Below are positions 16,452 to 25,912 of a stretch of DNA of 64,000 nt, piece by piece; positions within the stretch are counted from its first letter, which is position 1; each line of letters starts with the position of its first letter. Location of the stretch: assembly GCF_000158195.2 (NCBI RefSeq), contig NZ_GL987987.1:62001-126000 (forward strand), written 5' to 3'. This stretch comes from Fusobacterium mortiferum ATCC 9817. Lineage in GTDB: Bacteria; Fusobacteriota; Fusobacteriia; Fusobacteriales; Fusobacteriaceae. The position numbers and the translations under genes are program-made. The notes under the pieces are model-generated. The model was not told the origin of the DNA. It worked only from the letters and a program-made list of their open reading frames with translations, and did no database searches.

Positions 16452-18083
16452 ATGAAAAAAATATCTATTGCAGTAGAAGATTTTAAAAAAATAATTGAAG
16501 AAAATTATTATTATATAGATAAGACAAAGTTTATAGAAGATATACTAAATGATGGAGCAGAAGTAAAACTATTTTGTCGTCCTAGAAGATTTGGAAAAAC
16601 ACTTAATATGTCTACACTTAAATATTTCTTTGATATAGAAAATAAAGATGAGAATAGAAAATTATTCAAGAGCTTATATATAGAAAACTCTCCTATGATG
16701 AAGGAACAAGGAAAATATCCTGTAATATTTCTTAGCTTGAAAGGAATAACTGGTAATACATGGAAAGATATAATTATAGAAATCAAAGGTAAAATATTTA
16801 AGTTATATAATCAATTTGAGGAAATAATTACTCCTATTTTATCAGAAAGTGAGAGTAAAATATTTAAAAGATTGCTCAATAAAGAAAGTGATGAAGGAGA
16901 ATTAAAAACTGCATTATCATTTTTAACACTATTATTATATAAATATTATAATCAAAAGGTAGTAGTATTAATAGATGAGTATGACTCTCCAATAATATCA
17001 GCTTATGAAAAAGGCTACTATACAGAAATGAAAGATTTTTTAAAGGCTTTCTATGGAGAGGTACTTAAAACAAATGAATACTTACAGATGGGAGTACTTA
17101 CTGGAATAATAAGAGTAGCTCAAGCAGGAATATTTTCTGATTTAAATAACTTTACAAACTACACAATATTAAATAATGAGTATAGCAATAGTTTTGGATT
17201 AGTAGAAAATGAAGTGAAAGCTATGTTAGATTATTATGATATAGGGTATGAGATGCCAGAGGTAAAAGAGTGGTATGATGGTTATAGTTTTGGAAAAGAT
17301 GAAATATATAATCCTTGGAGTATTTTAAAATTTGTACAAAGTAAGGAGTTAAAATCTCATTGGGTAAATACTTCTGGAAATGCTTTAATATTAAATATGT
17401 TATTAGCTTCAAACTCAACTGTATTTGAGTACTTAAATGACTTGATAAATGGCAAGGATATAATAGTCTATATCAATGAAAGTATAAGAATGGGAGATAA
17501 CCTTTCTCCTAATAATATTTGGGAGATAATGTTATTCTCTGGATATCTAACAATTAAGGAAAAACTTAGTGAAACAATGTTTACCTTAAGACTACCTAAT
17601 AAAGAGATACAAAAACTATTTAAAGGCTTATTTGTAGATGCTATTTTTAGAGAGAGTAACAATGTTGGAAGTTTGATTCAAGCTTTGGTTACTAAGAATA
17701 TATCTCAAATAATAAAAAGTTTAGAAGATGTAGTTGTTAATGCTATTAGTTTCTATGATACAACTAAAAAGTATGAGAATCCTTATCAAGCATTATTAGG
17801 GGGATTCTTATATGCTTTAGATGATTATTATATAATGCATCCCAATATGGAGAGTGGTTATGGAAGAGCTGATATAATTTTAGAGCCAAGAAATAAAGCT
17901 TGGGCAGGATATATTTTAGAACTAAAAAGAGCTAATACCAATGATATAGAAAAAGAAGCAGAAAAAGCTTTTAATCAAATAGAAGATAAAAAATATGAAA
18001 CTCTATTAAAGAAAAATGGAGTAAAGGATATAGTAAAGATTGGTTTAGTTTTTGATGGGAAAAAAGCCATAGCTTATTATTAA
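16452..18083 (+). CDS. AAA-ATPase-like protein with C-terminal PD-(D/E)XK nuclease domain
   Basis: 543 aa of the family that combines an AAA-ATPase-like N-terminus with a DUF1703/PD-(D/E)XK C-terminus, common in anaerobes and often multi-copy. Visible: N-terminal YYIDKTKFIEDIL, Walker A-like RPRRFGKTLNMS, Walker B VVVLIDEYDSPI, VLTGIIRVAQAGIFSDLNN, EWYDGYSFG. The nuclease core near residue 465 is YGRADIILE...GYILELKRA (D...E-x-K). Length is normal. It is flanked by a repeat cluster upstream and a terminator downstream, so it is a single-gene unit. Biological role unknown; a selfish or defence-related nuclease is likely. GGAAGGAGAG precedes the ATG. Confidence 0.85.
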   Translation: MKKISIAVEDFKKIIEENYYYIDKTKFIEDILNDGAEVKLFCRPRRFGKTLNMSTLKYFFDIENKDENRKLFKSLYIENSPMMKEQGKYPVIFLSLKGITGNTWKDIIIEIKGKIFKLYNQFEEIITPILSESESKIFKRLLNKESDEGELKTALSFLTLLLYKYYNQKVVVLIDEYDSPIISAYEKGYYTEMKDFLKAFYGEVLKTNEYLQMGVLTGIIRVAQAGIFSDLNNFTNYTILNNEYSNSFGLVENEVKAMLDYYDIGYEMPEVKEWYDGYSFGKDEIYNPWSILKFVQSKELKSHWVNTSGNALILNMLLASNSTVFEYLNDLINGKDIIVYINESIRMGDNLSPNNIWEIMLFSGYLTIKEKLSETMFTLRLPNKEIQKLFKGLFVDAIFRESNNVGSLIQALVTKNISQIIKSLEDVVVNAISFYDTTKKYENPYQALLGGFLYALDDYYIMHPNMESGYGRADIILEPRNKAWAGYILELKRANTNDIEKEAEKAFNQIEDKKYETLLKKNGVKDIVKIGLVFDGKKAIAYY

Positions 18084-18124
18084 AAATAAAATTATTATTG
18101 ATAGTATAGTGTTAATGAGTTACT

Positions 18125-18157
18125 AAAATAGTGGAGGGTAAAATCTTCACTATTTTT
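18125..18157 (+). terminator. Rho-independent terminator
   Basis: AAAATAGTGGAG (18125-18136) pairs with CTTCACTATTTT (18145-18156) with one wobble, eight-base loop, then T residues. It isolates the AAA-ATPase/nuclease gene from the defence-like block that follows. Confidence 0.75.
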
Positions 18158-18261
18158 AGTGTAATATAGAATTTTATTGTGTACTATGATATAATCAAAG
18201 AAAGAAATGACTATAAATTAGAAACAATAAATAATAAAAATATTAAGGGGAGTAAAAATAA

Positions 18262-18717
18262 ATGGAAGAAGAATTAAAATCATTAGAAATATATGTGAGA
18301 GATATAAAAAATGATATTATTTCTAAAAGAATATTACAAATTATGCAATGGAATATAAAGAAAGCTGATTCTAATAAGAAATGGTACTATATTTTAACTT
18401 TTTTCAGCTTTCTATTAAATATTTCAATTCCTGTAATTAATGAATTTAATGCAGAAAGAAAATATATAACTATTATTTCAGCATTAGTAACTTTTTTAAC
18501 AGGGTGTTTAGCAATTTTTAATTTTAAAGATTCATGGTATAGATATAGAAAGTCTACTGAAGAAATAAAAAGTGAGTGTATAAAATGTGCAAGCAATTTA
18601 GAGGAGTATAGTGTTGGAAATAAAGAAGCTATTTTAATTTCAAAAGTTGAGGAGATTAATTTACAAGAAAGAAAAGTATGGATAAATACTAAATTTAAAA
18701 GTGGGGAGAAAAAATGA
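18262..18717 (+). CDS. SLATT/DUF4231-like two-transmembrane protein (151 aa)
   Basis: Short protein with two adjacent membrane segments, WYYILTFFSFLLNISIPVI (about 41-59) and YITIISALVTFLTGCLAIF (about 70-88), flanked by a soluble N-terminus and a charged C-terminal helix (RYRKSTEEIKSECIKCASNLEEY). This is the layout of SLATT/DUF4231 domains, which are predicted pore-forming effectors in bacterial conflict systems. Its stop overlaps the start of the next gene (ATGA), so it is translationally coupled to the HD/Hsp90-like gene and very likely the membrane effector of that system. A GATATAAT box lies near 18187-18194. Family call is moderate; the effector role is inference. Confidence 0.65.
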   Translation: MEEELKSLEIYVRDIKNDIISKRILQIMQWNIKKADSNKKWYYILTFFSFLLNISIPVINEFNAERKYITIISALVTFLTGCLAIFNFKDSWYRYRKSTEEIKSECIKCASNLEEYSVGNKEAILISKVEEINLQERKVWINTKFKSGEKK

Positions 18718-21646
18718 ATTACTTTGAAAGACTTTTAGAAGAGAAATCTAAATTAGACAACAGTTACGATTATTTTACACAATGGGAATATGATAAAAAA
18801 TTGTATGAAGATATACTATTAGGAATTAGAGACTACTACTCTAATTATACAGATCACGGAAATAATCACTCTGAAACAATTTTAACTAATATTTTAAGAA
18901 TGTTTGGTGAAGAAGAATTGAGAAACTTATCTTCTTTTGATATATGGTTATTATTAGAAGCTTCATACTTACATGATTGTGGAATGTATATATCAAGAGA
19001 AGAAGCTGAAAGAACTTTAAAGAATAATGACTTTATTTCTTATCTTAAAGAAATATGTGAAACACCATCACATCCTATGAATAAATTTACTAAAACATTC
19101 AAAATAAAGGATGACAAAATATTTTATGAAAATTTAGAATATAATATAACTCTTGAATATAACATGAAGTTTTTAATTTCTTCATACAAAAGAAGGACTC
19201 ATGCACAAGATATTAAGAATGTAGTATTCAATAAAAGTAAATTATTACCTGAAAGAATTTACTATATACTTTCAATTATATCAAAAGTACATGGAGAGAG
19301 TTTTGAAGAAATAATGGATTTGCCTAAAAAAGAAAGTGGAATAGGAAGAGAGCTTGGACATCCTAGGTTTATAGCTTGTTTATTAAGAATGGGTGATTTG
19401 TTAGATATTGATAATAATAGAATTTCTCCAAGTATAATAAAAAATATAATTGATATAATTCCAAAAGATTCAAAATTTCATTTAGAAAAGCATAGATCAA
19501 TTAGTCATATTTGGATAGATGAAGAAAAAATTGAAATTACAGCAAGTATTAATTGTGGAAAAGAAAGTTATGAAGTAGCAGAAGTTACTGGAAAATGGTT
19601 TGATTATATTCGGGAAGAATACAATAATCAACTATATAATTGGAAATTAATTATTCCTAATAATTTTAAAGGGATTCTTCCTAGATTAGGAGAGCTAAAA
19701 ATTGATATTCAAGATTATGAATATATCGATACAAAATATAAACCAAAATTTTCAGTGGATACTAATAATGTACTAGAATTATTAGTTGGAGCATCTATAT
19801 ATAATAGGAAAGAAAATGCTTTAAGGGAAATTTTACAAAACTCAATGGATGCAACGTATCTAAGAATATTTGAGGAAAAAAGAGAAGAAATTTTGAAAAA
19901 AAAAGAAATTTCAATAAAAGAAATAAAAAAATTATTTAAAGGAAAAGAAATTATTATAAGCATAAAAAAAATCTTCAAAAATCAGATGAAGATGTAGAAT
20001 ATAATTATTGGGATATTTGTATTGAAGATAGAGGTATTGGAATTGACAGAAGAAGATTAAGATATTTAATTGAAGCGGGAAGTTCTTATAAAGATAAAAC
20101 TAAGATGCTTCAAATAAATGATATGCCGAATTGGTTAAAACCTTCTGGAAATTTTGGGATAGGATTTCAAAGTATATTTTTATTAACTAATAAAGTTAGA
20201 ATAGAAAGTAGATCTTTTTATACACCAGAAGTGATAGATGTTGATTTGATTAAACCATCTGCAGAAAAACAAGAAAGTGGAAATATTTATTTCCGAAAAG
20301 TAAAATTAAATTATAAACAAGAAATAGGAACTAAGTTAAGTTTTGAATATAAAACTTTAAAAAATGATAGGGAATATTTAGAATATAAAAGAATTGACTT
20401 TGATCCATTACAAGAAAATAATTTAGATTTTAAGATATATAAGATTATAGAAGAGATTGAGGACATTAATAAATATTCTTTTATTCAAATAAAAGTAAAA
20501 CAAGAAAATAAAAATATAGAACTTGCTTCAAAAATTATAAAATATGATAATGAAGTAATTAAGTATAATGATAAATACCTAGTATACATACCTGAATTAG
20601 AAAAAGAAAGAGAAGGTTTAGAAGTAGAGTTTTTGTATAAAAATCAAAATATCGCTAGTATTTTTTCTTCAAGAATTAAATATCTATGGGCAATAATTAA
20701 TATAATTGGTTATCGAGCAAAAGAAGTATTAAATTTAGATAGAAATTATCTAAAGTCTGAATTTATTATAACAAACTTTGAAAATATTTTACAATATGTT
20801 TATGAAAAAATAGAAAAAAATTATCTTAGAAGATTTGCTAAATTGAATAAAGTTGAAAAAGAGAAAATTTGTAAATTTTATTTTTACTATGAAAAAGAAA
20901 TAAAAAAAATATATGCTCAAAAATTAATTATTGTTTCAAAATATAAAAATACTTTAAGAGAATATTTTTACACTATTCCTCTGATAAAGGATTTTACAAT
21001 AGAAAAATTAAAAGATGAAGCTATAATCTGTATTAATGAAATAGACGACATTTTTGAAGCTAAATTTCAAGGAAATGATGTTGAGAAAGATTTATTAGAA
21101 TTAATTATAAGAGAGTTATTAAAAATAAATAAATATCAAATTTGTTTAAAAGACAATATTAATGAAAATAAAGAAAAAGAGGGAGAGAGTGAAAAAGGAA
21201 AGGATCTTATTTTAACTAAAATTAAATCAAAATATAATATTATTGACGAGAAAACTTATATAAAAGAGTTAATTGACTATGAAGAAAAAATACGAAGAGT
21301 TTATGTTTATTGTAATGAAAAAAATTTTAAATTAAGACAAAAGGAAATAACCCATTATAAAAATTCAGAATTTATATTAGGATGGTGGTCTTCAGTAAGA
21401 TTTATTCACAGTATTTTGGAGGAGAAAAGAAATGTACTATTTCCATTTTATTTTGTAAATGAGAAAACTGTGAGATGGAATGAGAAAATAAGAGAAAATT
21501 ATATAAAATTTTGTTATAAAAATAGAGTAGATAGAAATTTAACACAAAAAGAATTCACCATAATATTAGATAGATATGTTGAGTATTTGGAGAAAGAATT
21601 AAAAGAAATTGGAATTAATGTTGAAAAAAATAATATTAGAGATTAA
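18714..21646 (+). pseudogene. HD-domain plus Hsp90-like (GHKL) ATPase fusion, split by a frameshift in an A8 tract
   Basis: N-terminal HD domain: DHGNNHSETI (His 48 and 52), then SYLHDCGMYI (HD at 87-88) and CLLRMGDLLDID. From about residue 360 a GHKL/Hsp90-type ATPase begins with N-box ENALREILQNSMDATYL. The frame stops at 19997; adding one A to the A8 run at 19964-19971 continues as ICIEDRGIGIDRRRL (G1 box), EAGSSYKDK and GNFGIGFQSIFLL (G2 box). Joined product is about 977 aa. The rest is helical and unfamiliar. HD-plus-Hsp90 proteins are predicted sensors in bacterial conflict systems. The C-terminal part can be read from an ATG at 20105, but it would lack the N- and G1-boxes. It lies between the SLATT-like gene and the metallopeptidase. 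Confidence 0.7.
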
Positions 21647-21688
21647 AAAACTTTATATGTCAGTTTAGAGAAATAAAGGATGGGAATT

Positions 21689-22090
21689 ATGTATTTTAAT
21701 AGTAATAATAATGGATTAAATAACATTTTACTTTTAAACGAATTATATAAATTAAAAGAAGCAATAGAATTACAAAAAAAATTAGATGAAATTAATTTTG
21801 AAATAGAAAAAGAAATAGTTGAAATTGCGATAAGTTTTTCAAAAGGGGAATATAAAAAATGGAATTATATTAGTCCTTTTGAAGCATACTTATTATCAGT
21901 AAATTATGTTAATGAAATTAATACTACACTTGAAGAGTTGGAAATAAATATTAAAAAGGAAATAAATAAAATAGTTAAATATAAAGTTTATGATATAGAA
22001 ATTTTAGATGGATTTATAGGAAAGTTTATTGAGTACTTGATAAATGATAAAGAGATTTTTAAAGGAATTGAATTTTATGGAAAAATTTAA
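21689..22090 (+). CDS. N-terminal fragment of the metallopeptidase gene (133 aa before an in-frame TAA)
   Basis: Helical, Glu/Lys/Ile-rich sequence (LYKLKEAIELQKKLDEINFEIEKEI; FEAYLLSVNYVNEINTTLEELEINI) without recognisable motif. The ATG at 21689 is preferred over 21680 because AAAGGA lies 8 bases upstream. The frame ends at TAA (22088-22090) after FYGKI, but the same frame stays open for 89 more codons (KNREKILKENIYILKTKF...) straight into the metallopeptidase at 22358. So this is probably the front part of one protein of about 579 residues, cut by one nonsense codon (a CAA to TAA change would do it). No promoter or ribosome site separates the two parts. Confidence 0.6.
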   Translation: MYFNSNNNGLNNILLLNELYKLKEAIELQKKLDEINFEIEKEIVEIAISFSKGEYKKWNYISPFEAYLLSVNYVNEINTTLEELEINIKKEINKIVKYKVYDIEILDGFIGKFIEYLINDKEIFKGIEFYGKI

Positions 22091-22357
22091 AAAAATAGAG
22101 AAAAAATTTTAAAGGAAAATATTTATATTCTTAAAACTAAATTTAGAGAAATTGAATTATTAAATTACCCGAATTTAGATGCTAAAAAAGTAGTTAACTA
22201 TTTATTTAAAATATTAAATAATATTTCTTTAGAATTAGAGAATTTTAATAATTTAGATGAAAAAGATATAGTATATTTATCTGATTTTATATCTTGGCTT
22301 GAAAATGCAATATCTTCGGTTATAAATTTAAATACAAAAAATACACCGAAAGAGATA

Positions 22358-23428
22358 ATGCTTCCTATTAGAAATATTCTAAAAAAGCTAAATTCAAAAC
22401 ATCTTTTTATAACTGAACCATGTTTAGAATATAATTATGCAGTATCATTATTCATGGGTTCAAAGATAGGAATATATTTCAAATTAGAAGAAGACGAAAT
22501 TCCTGAAATAATTAAAATAATTTTTCCAATTCTTCATAAAGATGATATTTTAAATGGAGCTGTTATGGGACATGAATTTGGGCACTTTTTAGACCTACAT
22601 TATAAATTAGATATTACTGGTAAAATTATTGCAAAATATATGCTAAATCCTATTTTTGAGGAAATTTATAAAGAAACTATGAAAAAAACTAGTCTTAGTG
22701 TAACAAAAGAAGAATTTAAAGTGCTATTATTAAAAAAATATTTTAAAAATTGGATTCAAGAGTTTGTTGCAGATATAATAGGAATTTGCCTTTATGGATT
22801 AGCTAGTTTTTTTGCTTATCAACATGTTATATTTTCAAATATAAAAATTAGTATGATTGGAGAAAGACATAAGATTAGTGATAATATTTTTGAAACACAT
22901 CCACGAAATACTATAAGAACATTTATGATGATAAAAACTTTAAAAAAATTAAAATATAATAATTATGCAAATAAAAAAACATTAGACTTAATAGAAGAAT
23001 ATTATCAAATTTGGAATGAATCTATAATTGAAAATAATAATATTATTTTTATTTTATTAGAAGAATTTTTAAAAGATGAAAGTGATTTTTTAATAGATTC
23101 TGTAATTAATGAACTAAAGATACTATCTGATAATTTAATATATGACTTTTCAAAATTAAAGGTTATTGTTCCACATGCAGTTGAAAAAATAATTAATGTT
23201 ATTCCACCAAATGAAATTAAAGGAGAGCCTATTGATGAAATAAGTATCTTAAATGCCGGTTGGATAGCCTATCTTTTGGAATATGATAAAATAAAAGAAA
23301 CTTTAAATAGTGAAGATTATTCTTTTAAAGACTTTGAAATAAAGGAAATTGTCGATAATCTTATAAAGAAAGCAATATTAGCGTCAGATATTCATAGTAG
23401 GTGGTTAAACAATGAAATTAATAGCTAA
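22358..23428 (+). CDS. HExxH zinc metallopeptidase, part of the defence-like cluster
   Basis: 356 residues from the first ATG after the internal stop. Zinc-peptidase signature AVMGHEFGHFLDLHY (about residue 70) with a second motif WIQEFVADIIGICLYG (about 130), giving H-E-x-x-H plus E-x-x-A-D as in gluzincins; DIFETHPRNT-like segment SDNIFETHPRNTIRTF follows. The C-terminus is helical. The ATG at 22358 lacks a ribosome site, supporting the idea that it continues the upstream fragment. It overlaps the dCTP deaminase homologue by 17 bases. In a conflict system such a protease could activate or degrade a partner; substrate unknown. Confidence 0.65.
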   Translation: MLPIRNILKKLNSKHLFITEPCLEYNYAVSLFMGSKIGIYFKLEEDEIPEIIKIIFPILHKDDILNGAVMGHEFGHFLDLHYKLDITGKIIAKYMLNPIFEEIYKETMKKTSLSVTKEEFKVLLLKKYFKNWIQEFVADIIGICLYGLASFFAYQHVIFSNIKISMIGERHKISDNIFETHPRNTIRTFMMIKTLKKLKYNNYANKKTLDLIEEYYQIWNESIIENNNIIFILLEEFLKDESDFLIDSVINELKILSDNLIYDFSKLKVIVPHAVEKIINVIPPNEIKGEPIDEISILNAGWIAYLLEYDKIKETLNSEDYSFKDFEIKEIVDNLIKKAILASDIHSRWLNNEINS

Positions 23429-23999
23429 GGAAGAAATTGAAAATTTAATAAATGAATCTCAATTAATAGTAACACCATTATTAAGTAAAAATCAAATTGG
23501 ACAATCAAGTATAGATTTAAGATTAGGAAATATATTCAAAGTTTCAAAATTAGTTAGAGAAGGATTTATTGATATTAATAAAAAGAATTTAGAAAAATTT
23601 TTCGAAACCTCAGTTAGAGATTTTGGAGAAGAATTTATACTGTACCCAAATCAGCTTGTTTTAGCTACAACTTTTGAATTTTTAAAAATACCTAACAATA
23701 TAGTTGGAAATATATATACAAGGTCTTCTTTAAATAGATTAGGAATTCAAATAGCTTCTATGGTACATTCAGGTTATAGAGGAAGTTTAACATTAGAATT
23801 AATAAATAAAGGAATAACTCCAATTAAATTAAAAGTTGGAATGAGAATTATACAATTAAGTTTATTCAAAGGAGAAAATTTTGAATATAAAGATTATTCT
23901 AAATTAAAAGAAGCAAAATATATAGCAAATATTGAACCTAAAATTTCTATTATATATGAGGATACAGATTTACAAATATTATCAAATTTTATGAAATAG
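23412..23999 (+). CDS. dCTP deaminase/dUTPase-family protein
   Basis: 195 aa of the Dcd fold. Landmarks: QSSIDLRLGNIF (nucleotide-binding start), IYTRSSLNRLGIQ (the R-S-S-L phosphate-binding motif), MVHSGYRGSLTLELINKG (catalytic Glu in LEL, as in the Dcd motif with W/Y-x-G-x-x-x-L-E). All key positions are intact, so it should deaminate dCTP (or hydrolyse dUTP-like substrates). Housekeeping Dcd makes dUMP precursors; homologues in defence islands deplete dCTP during phage infection. Its overlap with the metallopeptidase and location at the end of the HD/Hsp90-like cluster favour the defence role. Last gene of the island cargo. Confidence 0.75.
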   Translation: MKLIAKEEIENLINESQLIVTPLLSKNQIGQSSIDLRLGNIFKVSKLVREGFIDINKKNLEKFFETSVRDFGEEFILYPNQLVLATTFEFLKIPNNIVGNIYTRSSLNRLGIQIASMVHSGYRGSLTLELINKGITPIKLKVGMRIIQLSLFKGENFEYKDYSKLKEAKYIANIEPKISIIYEDTDLQILSNFMK

Positions 24000-24106
24000 G
24001 TATAGATAAATATAATTTTATATATTTTTAAATATTATAATAAAAAAATAAAAATATAAAGAAAAATTTCTTAAAATCATTAAAAAAATACTTAAAAATA
24101 CCCTTG

Positions 24107-24143
24107 TAGGTAACACATAGGTAACAAAAGGTATATTTATACC
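24107..24143. repeat. Direct repeats and palindrome near the island's right end
   Basis: TAGGTAACA occurs twice with an 11-base period (24107-24115, 24118-24126), followed by palindrome GGTATA-TT-TATACC (24130-24143). Short phased direct repeats are typical arm-type binding sites of tyrosine integrases at an attachment region. The strand switch to core genes begins just beyond, so the right attachment site probably lies within about 24,100-24,200. The crossover core cannot be fixed without the left end. Confidence 0.4.
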
Positions 24144-24197
24144 AATAAAATCAAGGATTTCAAATTCTCAAAAAGATAATTTGCATGGAATTATATA

Positions 24198-24228
24198 CCT
24201 CACAAACTCAATGTTTGTGGGGTTTTTT
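24198..24228 (+). terminator. Rho-independent terminator at the island boundary
   Basis: CCTCACAAAC (24198-24207) pairs with GTTTGTGGGG (24213-24222) including one G-U, five-base loop, then six T. It is oriented to stop rightward transcription from the island cargo before the convergent brnQ. Confidence 0.85.
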
Positions 24229-24254
24229 CTTTATGTTTAAAAAGTTATAAAAAA

Positions 24255-24276
24255 ACACCTCTGTTTTAAGAGGTGT
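24255..24276 (-). terminator. Terminator of brnQ
   Basis: ACACCTCT (24255-24262) pairs with AGAGGTGT (24269-24276), six-base loop, with an A-run on the plus strand at its left, which is the T-run on the minus strand. It lies 16 bases after the brnQ stop. Confidence 0.85.
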
Positions 24277-24291
24277 AAAAATTTAATTAAT

Positions 24292-25566
24292 TTATTTTTT
24301 AGGAATAAATTTAAAGATTATTCCAGTAAGGATAGCTGGGCATACCCAAGCAAGTCCTAATGAATCAAAAGGAAGATTAGAGAAAAGAGAATCTAAAAAA
24401 CTTAATTTTAATCCAATAGCTTGTAGAGCTTCAAAAGAACTTATTATCCCTGCTCCAATAACAGTACCTAAGAATATATTATCGTTTTTAATTTTATTTT
24501 TTAAAATATTTAAGAATATTAGAGCAATAGCAATAGGGTATAAAAATACTAAAACTGGTACAGCAAGTTTTATAATAATATCTACACCAAACATTGCAAA
24601 AATAATACTAATTATTGTAGTTATAATAGCTAATTTTTCGTAAGAAATTTTTGTTAAATCACTGAAGTAGTCAGCTACTGTTGCAGTAAGTCCAATAGCA
24701 GTAGTGATACAAGCTCCTGTTACACAGATAGCTAAAATAATTTTTCCAAAATTTCCTAGAAGAAGTTTAACTATTGAGGTAAGTAAATCTACACTTCCAG
24801 TTCCAGAAGGTAAAATATTAGTAACAGTACTACCAATAAAACCAAGTCCACCATAGACAATAGCTAATCCTCCAATAGCTATGATACTTGTTTGAATTAA
24901 GAAAGAAAACTCTTGTTTCTCAGATAAATTTTTATCTTTTCTAATGGATTTTAGAATAATATCTGAAAATACAATAGCAGCTAAAGTATCCATAGTTTGA
25001 TAACCATTTAAAAATCCATATTTAAATGGAGGTAACTCTTTAGTAAGAGAAATTGATTCTCCAATTGGAAAGAAAACCCCTTTAAATATAATAAGAGCTA
25101 AAACAATTAGAAGAATAGGAGTAAGGATAGCTCCAACTCTATCTACAACTTTACTTGATTTTAAAGAGAAAAGTAGTGAAACTCCAAAGAAAATTATGAT
25201 AAAAATTATTTTATAAGTATTGTAGTTTGAAATATCTTTAGAAAAAATCATTTCAAAAGCAGTAGCTCCAGTTCTAGGTAATGCTAGAAGCGGTCCTATT
25301 GAAAGAATAAGAGCAATATTAAAAAATTTAGCAAATTTAGGGGAAACTCTCTCTGCAAAACTATCTAAGTCTTTACCAGCAAAGGCAGAAGTAAATATTG
25401 CTAAAAGAGGAAATCCCGCTCCTGTCAATATAAATCCTAATGTAGCTAAAGACCATTCATTTCCATTTATAAACCCAACCATTGGAGGGAAAATTAGATT
25501 TCCAGCACCAAATAACATAGCAAACAGGGCAAAGCCTGTAATAATAACATCTTTTTTCTTATACAT
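24292..25566 (-). CDS. brnQ: Branched-chain amino acid:cation symporter BrnQ
   Basis: 424 aa, LIVCS family. It takes up leucine, isoleucine and valine with Na+ or H+ across the inner membrane. N-terminal signature MLFGAGNLIFPPMVGFINGNEW, then about 12 hydrophobic segments and the family landmark PRTGATAFEM. Length is normal. Start at 25566 follows AGGAGGAG. It has its own promoter and terminator and is transcribed away from the arginine-linked leader locus to its right. First clearly core gene after the island. Confidence 0.95.
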   Translation of the reverse strand: MYKKKDVIITGFALFAMLFGAGNLIFPPMVGFINGNEWSLATLGFILTGAGFPLLAIFTSAFAGKDLDSFAERVSPKFAKFFNIALILSIGPLLALPRTGATAFEMIFSKDISNYNTYKIIFIIIFFGVSLLFSLKSSKVVDRVGAILTPILLIVLALIIFKGVFFPIGESISLTKELPPFKYGFLNGYQTMDTLAAIVFSDIILKSIRKDKNLSEKQEFSFLIQTSIIAIGGLAIVYGGLGFIGSTVTNILPSGTGSVDLLTSIVKLLLGNFGKIILAICVTGACITTAIGLTATVADYFSDLTKISYEKLAIITTIISIIFAMFGVDIIIKLAVPVLVFLYPIAIALIFLNILKNKIKNDNIFLGTVIGAGIISSFEALQAIGLKLSFLDSLFSNLPFDSLGLAWVCPAILTGIIFKFIPKK

Positions 25567-25594
25567 AAACTCCTCCTATTAATATTTTATATAT

Positions 25595-25623
25595 ATTTTA
25601 TAAAAATATCTTATCAATGTCAA
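25595..25623 (-). promoter_or_regulatory. brnQ promoter
   Basis: On the minus strand TTGACA (25623-25618), 17 bases, TAAAAT (25600-25595). It sits back to back with the rightward promoter, only 17 bases between the two -35 boxes, so a regulator binding there could control both. Confidence 0.65.
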
Positions 25624-25640
25624 ACTAAAATAAAAAAATA

Positions 25641-25669
25641 TTGACAACAAAGAAATATTGTGATAAGAT
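25641..25669 (+). promoter_or_regulatory. Promoter of the leader-ORF/binding protein/argG transcript
   Basis: TTGACA (25641-25646), 17 bases, TAAGAT (25664-25669). Transcription from here gives a 5' region of about 320 bases containing a leader ORF and a terminator before the binding-protein gene. Confidence 0.7.
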
Positions 25670-25701
25670 TATTTCGAATCAAGGAAAAGGAGGAAGAGAA
25701 A

Positions 25702-25815
25702 ATGTTAATGACAACATTATTAAGGAACAGGAAATATAATACAACTATATATAATTTCTTTTGTAATGAGTCTGTTAATATTTTTATTGATTCTTCCAGA
25801 AGGAATATTTTTTAA
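25702..25815 (+). CDS. Possible leader peptide (37 aa) with arginine AGG codons
   Basis: Frame with a strong ribosome site (AAAGGAGGAAGAG) and normal spacing. The product begins MLMTTLLRNRKYNTTIYNFF and ends DSSRRNIF. Arg codons fall at 8, 10, 33 and 34, three of them AGG in a genome that mostly uses AGA; Leu TTA codons at 2, 6 and 7 are also present. It ends about 100 bases before an intrinsic terminator, the layout of ribosome-mediated attenuation. Too short and odd to be an enzyme; alternatively the remnant of a gene. Confidence 0.5.
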   Translation: MLMTTLLRNRKYNTTIYNFFCNESVNIFIDSSRRNIF

Positions 25816-25912
25816 TACTTAGGTGTATAATATTTCTTGAGACTTTCAAAAATGATATATATCTAGTATTGGGGAGTATTTGGATATAGAATCATATATA
25901 TATTTTGTTATC

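Noticed and set aside
20105-21646. Independent gene starting at the internal ATG 20105
   Set aside because: The upstream frame runs into it with the missing GHKL G1 box, and no ribosome site precedes the ATG; it is the second half of the HD/Hsp90-like gene.
24165-24190. tRNA 3' end as integration site
   Set aside because: TTTCAAATTC looks like a T-loop, but no acceptor stem, anticodon arm or CCA context could be found.
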